DNA of 64,000 nt, taken from NCBI RefSeq assembly GCF_000614205.1, contig NZ_BAKN01000013.1, positions 1-64,000 of the forward strand. Direction: 5' to 3'. Position 1 is the first letter of the stretch, and the number at the start of each line of letters is the position of its first letter. The translations under genes and the position numbers were made by a program. The notes under the pieces were generated by a model. It was not told the DNA's origin, did not search any database, and saw only the letters and a list, made by a program, of their open reading frames with translations. This document shows positions 26,129 to 34,095 of the stretch, one piece after another. The DNA is from Hoylesella saccharolytica JCM 17484 (lineage in GTDB: Bacteria; Bacteroidota; Bacteroidia; Bacteroidales; Bacteroidaceae).

Positions 26129-26531
26129 TTGTATTCTATTGTTTATGCACAAAGATACTATAAATTCTCGAAAGGCATACCATCCTGTCTGTTGTAGATA
26201 TCTTTTCTACGCCTCTTTATTTATGGCCATTACACAACCATTTTGCAAAACCTATGCTTTTGAGTTGCAAAAGCATAGGTTTTAGGAGGTAAAAGAATAG
26301 CTTTTAGAAGCCAAAAGCATAGATATTAGAAGTTAAAAGCATAGCTTTTGTAAAACAACTTGGCAAAGCTATAAACAGAGGGCTTTAGAACGGCTTCTAA
26401 GCCTCATTAGAAGTCTGTAGGTAAAAATAGAAGCACTTGAAACATCAGTATTATTGCTACATCTCAATTCTACCGATCACATCTATTGCGGCTGTATTAA
26501 GCGTTAAAGTTTTATAGCTTTCTTTCTGATA
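26129..26531. other. Intergenic region holding repeat copy B
   Basis: Between the phosphatase and the MFS gene (both leftward). Besides the 22-bp array (26245-26354) I see no gene or terminator with a clear T-run. Confidence 0.5.
26245..26354. repeat. 22-bp periodic repeat array, copy B (5 units)
   Basis: Five units start at 26245, 26267, 26289, 26311 and 26333, each exactly 22 bp. Cores are AAAACCTATGCTTTT, AAAAGCATAGGTTTT, AAAAGAATAGCTTTT, AAAAGCATAGATATT and AAAAGCATAGCTTTT. The first two are inverted relative to one another, so orientation varies inside the array while the period is kept. Confidence 0.9.
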
Positions 26532-27706
26532 TTATCTATTTTTCCACTTCATATACCACGTGTGTACGAATGAAAGATAAATAATGGCCGAGATAATAAC
26601 AATGATAAGGGCGGCGATAAGAGCATGACTTTCTTTCTCGAAAAAGAACGCATAACCTGCAAAAAGCCCAAAGGCTATGCCACTTTCCCATGAAAGGATG
26701 TAGGTGCTTAGTGCTGTTCCGCGTTGACAATGCTTACTTAGCTTGATAAAAAACAGTAGAAAGCGGGCGCCAATCAGTCCGATTCCCAACCCGATGAGTA
26801 TGGGTGAAATTCTGCTAACTATGATTTGGTTTCGTGTCAGCATCATCAGCAATGCAGCACCTATCAAAATCAGTCCGGTGATAATTTCGCTTTTTAAGTC
26901 GGCATTTACAAAAACATAGCGCTCGGCCAATAGCGACAAACAGAAGCCTACCATTATTAACGCGTAAAAAAGAGCTGTAAACTCTATTGTCATCAATATG
27001 CCGATGGCTGTGTTAATGATAAAAAGATTGAGAAAAAGCCATTTTCCTGAAGGTAGAAAGAAACGGTCGGTGCTGAATACTTTTACATTATCGTCAGGCG
27101 TTTTAAATGGAAAACGAATGATTCTAAGTAGTACAAAGGTCGTCAAGGCAATCGCGCAGATACAAGTAACACGTTACACTCGGTACGCGAAAGAATGATG
27201 GCGAGCATGGGACCTAAGGAGAGGGCAAACCTACCAAACCAAGCAGAGGCATGATTGGCCTCTGTGCGTTGTGCAGATTCGCTTTTGTCAATAATCAGTG
27301 TGCCCGATAAAATCATCTGAACAAGGCCGAACGAGGCTCCTTGCACAATCCGGCATAACAACAAAAGGTAGAAAGAAAATGGAGATACGGACATTTCGTT
27401 CTCGACAGTCCATATTCCTACCAATGAGAGAATAACGATAAACAAGGCGGCCAGACAAACATTGTTGCGTCGGTACACTTGAACAAGGCGATTGCAAAAA
27501 CCACCTAAAAGAAATAAACCAACACCATAACTGCCCATAACAAGTGACATCTCAATGGAGGTGAAATGGGTTGAAGTCTGCATCCATATCGGCAAAACCG
27601 GTATCAACATATAGACAGCCATCGTTATCAGTAGGTTGATGATTGACAAGAGCCAAAAATCGCGATGCCAGAGATGAATGTGTACAGGAGTATTTTGTGT
27701 ATTCAT
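26532..27706 (-). pseudogene. MFS transporter, one frameshift
   Basis: Inner-membrane transporter of the major facilitator superfamily with about 12 hydrophobic helices. The first part (27706-27143) has an N-terminal half with GSYGVGLFLLGGFCNRL, the loop 2-3 region, and GRFALSLGPMLA; the second (to 26532) has the C-terminal half. The halves are in frames offset by one missing base near 27160-27165: CTTGTATCTGC would read through as LLVICAIALTTF if it were CTTGTAATCTGC. Restored, the protein has about 390 residues, normal for the family. Substrate unknown. It lies 33 bases downstream of panB and may be co-transcribed with it. Confidence 0.88.
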
Positions 27707-27739
27707 AAATTGTCAGAGTAGCAGGCTTTTCTGCTCAAT

Positions 27740-28561
27740 TTAGTAAGATTCTTGCGCATTTGGAAAGTCTGTGGACTTTACATCTGCAATATAATGGCCT
27801 ACGGCTTCAGTTATTGTATCGTAAAGATGGGCATATTGACGTAAAAATTTAGGCTTGAATTCGTGTGTAAGTCCTAACATGTCGGCATATACAAGTATTT
27901 GTCCGTCGGTACCATTGCCTGCACCAATACCAATGGTAGCACAGTTTACTGCTTGTGTTACCTGTGTAGCCAATTGTGCGGGAACCTTTTCGAGTGTAAT
28001 GCCAAAGCATCCCACCTGCTCTAAATATAGTGCATCATCCATTAGTTTTTTAGCCTCACTTTCGGTTTTAGCACGAAGCCCATACCCTCCGAATTTATGG
28101 ATGCTTTGTGGAGTAAGCCCTAAATGGCCCATGACAGGGATACCTGCATGAATAATACCTTTTATGGTATCAGCAATTTCTGCTCCCCCTTCAATCTTCA
28201 ATGCGTCAACGCCGGTTTCTTTCATTATTCGGATGGCGTTTTTGATGCCCTCTTCGCGTGATATTTGATAGCTTCCGAAGGGCATGTCGCAGATAACTAT
28301 TGCCCGTTTTACAGCTTTTGCTACGCTGCGGGCATGATAAATCATTTCGTCGATGGTAATAGGTAAAGTGTCAGAGTTGCCTGCCATGACGTTTGACGCA
28401 GAGTCGCCGACTAATATTCCGTCAACCCCTGCTTGGTCTATGATCCCTGCTGTGGTATAATCATAAGCTGTGAGCATCGAGATTTTTTCACCTCTCTGCT
28501 TCATCTCAATAAAACGTGTAGACGTTATTTTTTTTGTATCAGTAATTAGGTAACCTGCCAT
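27740..28561 (-). CDS. panB: Ketopantoate hydroxymethyltransferase
   Basis: Adds a hydroxymethyl group from 5,10-methylene-THF to 2-oxoisovalerate, first step of pantothenate and coenzyme A synthesis. Signature segments: MLTAYDYTTAGIIDQAGVDG, VGDSASNVMAG, DMPFGSYQIS, KIEGG, IPVMGHLGLTPQSIH, and IGIGAGNGTDGQILVYADMLG. Metal ligand Asp residues (VGDS, CDMPFG) and the catalytic Glu in ITLEKVP are present. Length (273) is standard. Its start lies 41 bases after the upstream HAD gene stop, on the same strand. Confidence 0.97.
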   Translation of the reverse strand: MAGYLITDTKKITSTRFIEMKQRGEKISMLTAYDYTTAGIIDQAGVDGILVGDSASNVMAGNSDTLPITIDEMIYHARSVAKAVKRAIVICDMPFGSYQISREEGIKNAIRIMKETGVDALKIEGGAEIADTIKGIIHAGIPVMGHLGLTPQSIHKFGGYGLRAKTESEAKKLMDDALYLEQVGCFGITLEKVPAQLATQVTQAVNCATIGIGAGNGTDGQILVYADMLGLTHEFKPKFLRQYAHLYDTITEAVGHYIADVKSTDFPNAQESY

Positions 28562-28602
28562 AATGAATTTATATATTGGGTACGAGTTGGTTATTGATTT
28601 TA

Positions 28603-29271
28603 TTATATATGCTGTTTATCGAGTACGGCTAACAAACTGCTGAATGTAAGCTCTTGGTAATTAGGTATAACGATGTCGGCATAGGAAGCAATGAGTTCTG
28701 GACTGTTGGTTGTAGACAACCCTATCGTTGTGATGTGGGCAGCCTGAAGCGCTCTAAGTCCGTTTAGGCTATCTTCAAAACCAATGCATTCGGATACCTC
28801 TGCTTCAAGATATTTTGCCCCTTTAAGATAACAATCCGGGTCGGGTTTACTTTTGTTGAAGTCTTCTGAAGTAAGAATTTTATTAAATAAAGTTTTAAAA
28901 TCAGGATGTTGTTTATAAACCTGTTTCATCTTTTCACGATTGCTACTTGTTACAACGGCCGTCTTTATGTCGTTACGCTTTAGATCTTCTATAAAAGGAA
29001 GAAAACCTGCCACATAGTTAAAAGGCATTTGTTGTTCAAAATCGTTGAGCACTTGGGTGATACTTTGTTGCTTGTCAACTTGATTTGGGAAATACTTGTC
29101 GTAGATTTCTACAAGCGTTTGACCTTTAATGGCATATTCTAATTGATTATTACCGGGAAGAAAACGTTCAAAAATACCTTTCCAAAACTCGGTATAAAGC
29201 GGTTCTGTATCAAAAACAACCCCATCTAAATCAAACAAGGCAACTTTCTTTTTTATCCTTAGTGTTGACAT
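28603..29271 (-). CDS. HAD-family sugar phosphatase / phosphoglucomutase-like
   Basis: A 222-residue cytosolic HAD hydrolase. Motif I DLDGVVFDTEP (nucleophile and acid Asp), motif II VVTSSNREKM, motif III Lys in KSKPDPDCYL and motif IV GFEDSLNGLRAL are in order, with an alpha-helical cap between motifs I and II as in beta-phosphoglucomutase. The DGVVFDTEP form is typical of the phosphoglucomutase/sugar-phosphatase branch. Substrate cannot be named. It starts a leftward unit with panB and has a TAATTTTG -7 element at 29310-29303. Confidence 0.92.
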   Translation of the reverse strand: MSTLRIKKKVALFDLDGVVFDTEPLYTEFWKGIFERFLPGNNQLEYAIKGQTLVEIYDKYFPNQVDKQQSITQVLNDFEQQMPFNYVAGFLPFIEDLKRNDIKTAVVTSSNREKMKQVYKQHPDFKTLFNKILTSEDFNKSKPDPDCYLKGAKYLEAEVSECIGFEDSLNGLRALQAAHITTIGLSTTNSPELIASYADIVIPNYQELTFSSLLAVLDKQHI

Positions 29272-29375
29272 CCTAACCTTTATTTCAACTAAATAATGGG
29301 TGCAAAATTACGTTTTTCCACCCACAGATAATGCATATTCGTACAGAATGTTATAAGCGTGAATGATTTTATTGC

Positions 29376-29383
29376 TAACTTTG
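29376..29383 (+). promoter_or_regulatory. -7 element of the DUF3298 lipoprotein operon
   Basis: TAACTTTG matches TAnnTTTG and lies 23 bases before the start at 29406. The -33 TTTG is not clear. It is divergent from TAATTTTG (minus) at 29310-29303. Confidence 0.5.
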
Positions 29384-29405
29384 CGCATCACTAGTTAGGG
29401 ATTTT

Positions 29406-30224
29406 ATGGCAAAATTGATCTTCACCGCGGTTATCTTTGTGGCAGTATGTGCTTGTATGGATAATCGACAGAAAACAGCAAAAACAGATGAAATAGAATT
29501 TGATAGTTTTACTGTCGATACAACTGTGACCTTAGCCAAAGATACTAATGCACCCCGATGTAACCTTTCTTTTAGTGTGCAATATGCAAAAGGCAATCAT
29601 GCGGCTAAGACAAACCCTGTGCTCATAGCTAAGATAAATCAAGCGCTTATACAATCGGGAATTATCGTGCCCGATTATCTTTTACCTTCGAATTCTGCAG
29701 ATATAAGGCGTGCTGTTAATTTGTTTGTTAACAAGTTTGTTTCGGAGTACCTGCAGGATTACGGTAAATTATACAGAGAAGATCAAGCACATGCCAACTC
29801 TTATAACTATGATTATCAAGTAAGAACAACCACACAGGTCGGCGCAGATAATGTAATTATTTACACCGCTACAGTTTATACTTATGGTGGAGGTGCACAC
29901 GGCATCAACCAAACCTTGGTAAAGAATATTGATGCGAAGACTGGGCGCATCATTACATTAAAAGATATCTTTGTTCCCGGCTACGAAGAAACGTTGCAAG
30001 AAATATTATTAGAAAAGATAAAAAAGAAATTTAATGCCAAAAGCTTAGAGGCACTTCAGCAGCAGTATATCTTTGCTGATGGAGATATTTATGTACCCGA
30101 TAATTTTATTTTGAACGAAGACGATATAATCTTTATTTACGGAGAAGACGAAATTGCACCCCATTCGATAGGCCAAATACGTATCGAAATAGATAGGGAT
30201 GAACTCAATAAGATTATGAAGTAA
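29406..30224 (+). CDS. DUF3298 (RsiV-like) lipoprotein
   Basis: A 272-residue lipoprotein with lipobox VCAC (Cys near 17). Residues about 110-270 match the DUF3298 fold found in RsiV and related envelope proteins, with YTYGGGAHGINQTLVKNIDAKTGRI, ITLKDIF and a late FILNEDDIIFIYGEDEIAPHS. RsiV is a lysozyme-binding anti-sigma factor in Bacillus; here there is no transmembrane anchor or anti-sigma domain, so only the fold carries over. It precedes rsmG by 32 bases, and rsmG, the MBL gene and ruvC follow in one direction. Confidence 0.85.
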   Translation: MAKLIFTAVIFVAVCACMDNRQKTAKTDEIEFDSFTVDTTVTLAKDTNAPRCNLSFSVQYAKGNHAAKTNPVLIAKINQALIQSGIIVPDYLLPSNSADIRRAVNLFVNKFVSEYLQDYGKLYREDQAHANSYNYDYQVRTTTQVGADNVIIYTATVYTYGGGAHGINQTLVKNIDAKTGRIITLKDIFVPGYEETLQEILLEKIKKKFNAKSLEALQQQYIFADGDIYVPDNFILNEDDIIFIYGEDEIAPHSIGQIRIEIDRDELNKIMK

Positions 30225-30256
30225 GTCTTTATTAACCCCATACTTAAAGATATAAT

Positions 30257-30880
30257 ATGGAAGAAATCTTAAAATATTTTTCCAATTTGAGCGATGAACA
30301 GCAGCAACAGTTTGCTGTGCTGTCCGACTTATATAAAGATTGGAATCAAAAAATTAATGTCGTATCGCGCAAAGACATTGATAATATTTATCTGCATCAC
30401 ATTCTACACTCATTGGCCATTGCTCAGTACATTCGTTTTAAAGACGAAACCCACATCTTGGATTTTGGAACGGGTGGAGGTTTTCCAGGTATTCCGCTGG
30501 CCATTATTTTCCCGAAGTGTCGGTTTAAACTTATCGATCGTACAGCAAAGAAAATCAAAGTAACACAAGAAATCAGTAGGGCGATAGGTCTTGAAAATGT
30601 GATTGCCGAACAATGTGCTGGAGAAGAAGAAAAAGGTAAATATGAATTTGTTGTCAGTAGGGCAGTAATGCCACTGGGCGACTTGCTCAAGATAACAAGA
30701 AAAAACATCTCTAAACAACAATTTAACGCTATTCCAAACGGATTGATTTGCCTGAAAGGCGGTGACCTCTCGGCAGAAATCCGACCATTTAAGAATATTT
30801 TGGATGTTACGCCAGTTACCAATTGGTTTAAAGAAGCTTGGTTCAGAGAGAAAAATGTTATTTATCTTCCCGTTAATTAA
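30257..30880 (+). CDS. rsmG: 16S rRNA (guanine527-N7)-methyltransferase
   Basis: Methylates N7 of G527 in the 16S rRNA 530 loop using SAM; loss gives low-level streptomycin resistance in other bacteria. The SAM-binding motif ILDFGTGGGFPGIPLAIIFP (about 65-85) is textbook RsmG, followed by LIDRTAKKIKVTQEI and the VVSRAVMPLGDLL segment. Length (207) is normal. It is 24 bases before the MBL gene. Confidence 0.97.
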   Translation: MEEILKYFSNLSDEQQQQFAVLSDLYKDWNQKINVVSRKDIDNIYLHHILHSLAIAQYIRFKDETHILDFGTGGGFPGIPLAIIFPKCRFKLIDRTAKKIKVTQEISRAIGLENVIAEQCAGEEEKGKYEFVVSRAVMPLGDLLKITRKNISKQQFNAIPNGLICLKGGDLSAEIRPFKNILDVTPVTNWFKEAWFREKNVIYLPVN

Positions 30881-30904
30881 TCACTCAAAAAACAAGTACA
30901 TTTA

Positions 30905-31552
30905 ATGATGCTGAATATACAACTTTTTGTATGTAACATGTTGCAAGAAAATTGTTACGTCGTTTCTGATGAAACTAGCGAATGTATCCTTATTGATTGC
31001 GGCGCCTTTTTCAATTCAGAACGCGAGGCCATTGTGCGCTATATCACTGAGAATAAGTTAACTCCTAAACATCTCGTGGCTACCCACGCTCACATCGATC
31101 ACAATATGGGGAATAACACCATTTACGATGTATTTGGCTTACAGCCCGAGGTACTTTCTGCCGACAAAATGCTTATGGAAAACTTGTCCCGACAAGCCGA
31201 AAGTCTTTTGGGTGTTTCGTTGGATTATGAGCTGCCTCCTGTGGAAACATATCTTGAAGCTACTGACACAATCTGCTTTGGTAACCACACCTTCACCCTC
31301 ATTCATACGCCCGGCCATACCCCCGGTAGCACCTGTTTCTATTGTCGGGAAGAAGAGGTGATGTTTTCGGGTGACACACTATTTCAAAATTCCATTGGAC
31401 GAGTAGATTTGGAAGGTGGAAGCATGTTTGATATGATACAAAGCATCCGTCTTATATCACAGTTGCCCGATCAAACTAAAGTATTTCCCGGGCACGGACC
31501 GCAGACTACCATCGGCCACGAATTGGCACATAATCCTTACATGGAACGATAA
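30905..31552 (+). CDS. Metallo-beta-lactamase-fold hydrolase (glyoxalase-II type)
   Basis: A 215-residue binuclear metal hydrolase. The HxHxDH site is ATHAHIDHNMG (about 59-69), with further ligands in HTPGHTPGS (His near 137), FSGDTLF (bridging Asp) and FPGHGPQT (His near 201). Standalone proteins of this type in Bacteroidetes act on thioesters such as S-lactoylglutathione-like compounds, but the thiol partner is not known here. Start could be 30908 (second Met). Same direction as rsmG and ruvC, probable operon. Confidence 0.92.
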   Translation: MMLNIQLFVCNMLQENCYVVSDETSECILIDCGAFFNSEREAIVRYITENKLTPKHLVATHAHIDHNMGNNTIYDVFGLQPEVLSADKMLMENLSRQAESLLGVSLDYELPPVETYLEATDTICFGNHTFTLIHTPGHTPGSTCFYCREEEVMFSGDTLFQNSIGRVDLEGGSMFDMIQSIRLISQLPDQTKVFPGHGPQTTIGHELAHNPYMER

Positions 31553-31576
31553 AATAATAGGGACAGAATGCGAAAG

Positions 31577-32149
31577 ATGGCAGAAAAAATTATTCTCGGA
31601 ATCGACCCCGGTACGAATGTGATGGGCTACGGCATCATTAAAATCGTCGACAACAAAGCCTCGATGGTCGCGATGGGAATTATTGATTTACGCAAACTTA
31701 CTGACCATTATCTCCGCTTGGGCCATATCTTTGAACGCATTATTGGAATCATCGACGCTTATTTGCCTGACGAACTTGCCATCGAAGCACCCTTTTTCGG
31801 AAAGAATGTGCAGTCGATGCTCAAACTGGGTCGTGCGCAGGGTGTAGCCATTGCCGCCGCCATACATCGAGACATCCCTATACACGAATATGCTCCGCTT
31901 AAAATCAAAATGGCTATCACTGGCAGAGGGCAGGCATCGAAAGAGCAGGTGGCAGGTATGTTGCAGCGTTTGCTGCATCTTGACCAGACAGATATGCCGC
32001 GCTTTATGGATGCTACCGATGCTTTGGGCGCCGCCTATTGCCATTTTTTACAAATGGGCCGACCTGATTCTGAGGTAAAATATCGCAGTTGGAAAGATTT
32101 TGTTAACAAAAATCAAAGCAGAAAATCTTCATCCGGTAAGGCGGGATAA
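31577..32149 (+). CDS. ruvC: Holliday-junction resolvase RuvC
   Basis: Endonuclease that cuts Holliday junctions with RuvAB. The four acidic residues are visible: Asp in [15 protein letters not shown], Glu in [23 protein letters not shown], and the two Asp in [14 protein letters not shown]. Length of about 190 residues is normal. I chose the ATG at 31577 ([12 protein letters not shown]) because the RuvC fold begins immediately after; the ATG at 31568 would add three residues. It ends the rightward operon, and a shared hairpin terminator follows. Confidence 0.96.
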   Translation: MAEKIILGIDPGTNVMGYGIIKIVDNKASMVAMGIIDLRKLTDHYLRLGHIFERIIGIIDAYLPDELAIEAPFFGKNVQSMLKLGRAQGVAIAAAIHRDIPIHEYAPLKIKMAITGRGQASKEQVAGMLQRLLHLDQTDMPRFMDATDALGAAYCHFLQMGRPDSEVKYRSWKDFVNKNQSRKSSSGKAG

Positions 32150-32260
32150 AACAATTTTTCCGAACACATATACATTGGATATAGTTTAAGTTTGGTATAA
32201 GCTTCCCTTTTACATTTCTTCTTTTCAAGAGAGACAAAGAGAGAGGTGTCATATTATAAT

Positions 32261-32291
32261 AAAAAAGCATTCTTTACAAGAATGCTTTTTT
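32261..32291. terminator. Bidirectional terminator between ruvC and kdsB
   Basis: AAAAAAGCATTC (32261-32272) pairs perfectly with GAATGCTTTTTT (32280-32291) around TTTACAA, giving T-runs on both strands between convergent genes. Confidence 0.92.
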
Positions 32292-32323
32292 GTTTTGTTC
32301 TGCCCGATGAAATAACTGATGGA

Positions 32324-33082
32324 CTATTTACCTACGTCTAACGATTGGTTTGCTAAAAAGACTTCAGCTCTTTTCAAGTCTTCCGGTGTATCGATACCCA
32401 CGGTATCAATTTCAGTGCGTGCCACTTTTATTTTATATCCGTTTTGTAACCAGCGTAATTGCTCTAAACTTTCGGCTTTCTCCAAGCTAGACTGCGGTAA
32501 TTGGGTTATTTCGTCAAGTACGTCTCGGCGGTAAGCGTAAAAGCCCAAGTGTTTTAAAAAGGGATATGCTTTCAGCCACATTTCTCGCTCGATTCCCCGG
32601 ATAAACGGTATCACCGACCGTGAGAAATACAAGGCGTTGTCGTTATTGTCGACAATAATCTTGGGTGAATTGGGGTTTTCTACCTCTTCCATGGTTTGGA
32701 AGGGGATGCCCAGGGTGGCAATCTGGGTGTCGGCTGATTGGAAGCATGCACATAATGCCTTGATTTGTCTATATTGTACAAAAGGCTCATCGCCCTGAAT
32801 GTTTACAACCACATCAACGCTTCCGTCTATCTGTTGCATGGCTTCTTTGATGCGATCGGTTCCACTCTGATGGTTTGGTGAAGTCATCACTGCCTGTCCA
32901 CCGAATCCGATCACCGCATCATAAATTCGCCGGTCATCGGTGGCAACATAGGTAGCGTCTAACACTTGCGCTACCTGCTCGTAAACTCTTTGTATAAGTA
33001 ATTTTCCACCCAATGTGACGAGCGGTTTACCGGGAAAGCGCGAAGAACCGTAACGTGCGGGAATAATACTGATAAACTTCAT
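32324..33082 (-). CDS. kdsB: CMP-KDO synthetase
   Basis: Activates 3-deoxy-D-manno-octulosonate with CTP for lipid A-core assembly; cytosolic. Diagnostic segments are IPARYGSSRFPGKPLV at the N-terminus, the YVATDD nucleotide site, SGTDRIKEAM, VVNIQGDEPF (metal Asp) and IDTVGIDTPEDL near the end. Length (252) is standard. Its start overlaps the stop of the TrpF-like gene by 4 bases, so the two are coupled. Confidence 0.97.
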   Translation of the reverse strand: MKFISIIPARYGSSRFPGKPLVTLGGKLLIQRVYEQVAQVLDATYVATDDRRIYDAVIGFGGQAVMTSPNHQSGTDRIKEAMQQIDGSVDVVVNIQGDEPFVQYRQIKALCACFQSADTQIATLGIPFQTMEEVENPNSPKIIVDNNDNALYFSRSVIPFIRGIEREMWLKAYPFLKHLGFYAYRRDVLDEITQLPQSSLEKAESLEQLRWLQNGYKIKVARTEIDTVGIDTPEDLKRAEVFLANQSLDVGK

Positions 33083-33807
33083 TGTATAGGTATTTTTGCA
33101 GAAAAGCTGTTTTTAAGACGACGAACTTTTGTAATAAACGCTCGTAAGGTATTGGTGTCGGTAGTGTGGGGAGAACCTGTGGAACTGATGGTGATATCGA
33201 TACCTGCAAAGTAGGGATGCGAAATATGGACCCAATCGCTGAGCTTTGAAATATCGGTTTCACTCAACAAAAACGGTATATTTCCTGTGTAATGATTGAA
33301 AAAAGTCCCGCAAAATACCATCTTTCCGTCGTTTGAACTCGCAGGGCGGAAAATAAACATATCTATTGCGTTGCGATAAGCTGCACACTGCTCAAAATCC
33401 TCTTCATGGCTGATGGTGATAGTTTTTATTAGTTGGATATTCTTCCTGATGTCAGGATCGAGCGTTCGTCGCAGGTTTTCGCAGGTCGTAACCGACTCTG
33501 CTCCGTCGAGCTGCACATAGTCAAGCCGATGATTGTACACCCGCGTAACGATGTTTTGCGCCATATCGTCGGTGAAGATACCTACGCGTGATGCTCGCCT
33601 CACCGTTTTGTTTCTCTGTTCCTTGTGCTTGAGTAGTTCTTGGCGGTGTTCAGGGCTATAATCGGGCAGAAATCCAGCTTGCGATACAATCAGTTCTATA
33701 TATCCCGAGCTTTTGGGGTTGAAATCAAGCCCAATCATATCTACTTCTTGCTCCCCCATTGCGCAAATGTTATCGGTTTCACGCATACCATTTATTTTAA
33801 CTATCAT
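33079..33807 (-). CDS. TrpF-like protein lacking key catalytic residues
   Basis: A 242-residue (beta/alpha)8 protein of the phosphoribosylanthranilate-isomerase fold: VKINGMRE at the N-terminus, IGLDFNPKSSGYI, RVGIFTDD, YVQLDGAE and late GIDITISSTGSPHTTDTNTLRAF match TrpF strand by strand. The catalytic Cys of the KICG motif is Asn here (residue 6), and the acid-bearing strand reads AIDMFIFRP rather than the usual DALLLD form. The GGTG phosphate-binding turn is also missing. Such a protein should not isomerise phosphoribosylanthranilate. It stands outside any trp cluster and is translationally coupled to kdsB, so a different role is likely; what role is unknown. Confidence 0.75.
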   Translation of the reverse strand: MIVKINGMRETDNICAMGEQEVDMIGLDFNPKSSGYIELIVSQAGFLPDYSPEHRQELLKHKEQRNKTVRRASRVGIFTDDMAQNIVTRVYNHRLDYVQLDGAESVTTCENLRRTLDPDIRKNIQLIKTITISHEEDFEQCAAYRNAIDMFIFRPASSNDGKMVFCGTFFNHYTGNIPFLLSETDISKLSDWVHISHPYFAGIDITISSTGSPHTTDTNTLRAFITKVRRLKNSFSAKIPIQ

Positions 33808-34027
33808 ATTGCAAAATTACGAGTACAAAGGTACGATAAATATAGAGAGACGGCAAAAAACGGCTAAAATGATAACATAGGAATGTGAATCCTGCACGGA
33901 ATTCATTAAAAATAGCCTGAAAGTATTATCTCAACTCAAATTAAGTTAACAAAAGCCATACACTATTTTCAGCCAATTTGAATTAGGCAATGGTTAAAAG
34001 GTATAATAGTAAATATTGCAAAAGAAA

Positions 34028-34061
34028 TGTCGGACCGAGCAGAAGAACTCCCAGTCCGACA
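34028..34061 (-). terminator. Hairpin after the C10 protease
   Basis: TGTCGGAC (34028-34035) pairs with GTCCGACA (34054-34061), 35 bases beyond the protease stop. The T-run is weak (minus: ATTTCTTTT). Confidence 0.55.
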
Positions 34062-34095
34062 GAAACTACAGTCTGTAGCTTAAAGAACTAACTGA

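Noticed and set aside
29303..29383. TrpF-, HAD- and DUF3298-region -7 elements as strong promoters
   Set aside because: TAnnTTTG elements are present but the -33 TTTG is missing at normal spacing, so I treat them as weak or unlisted.
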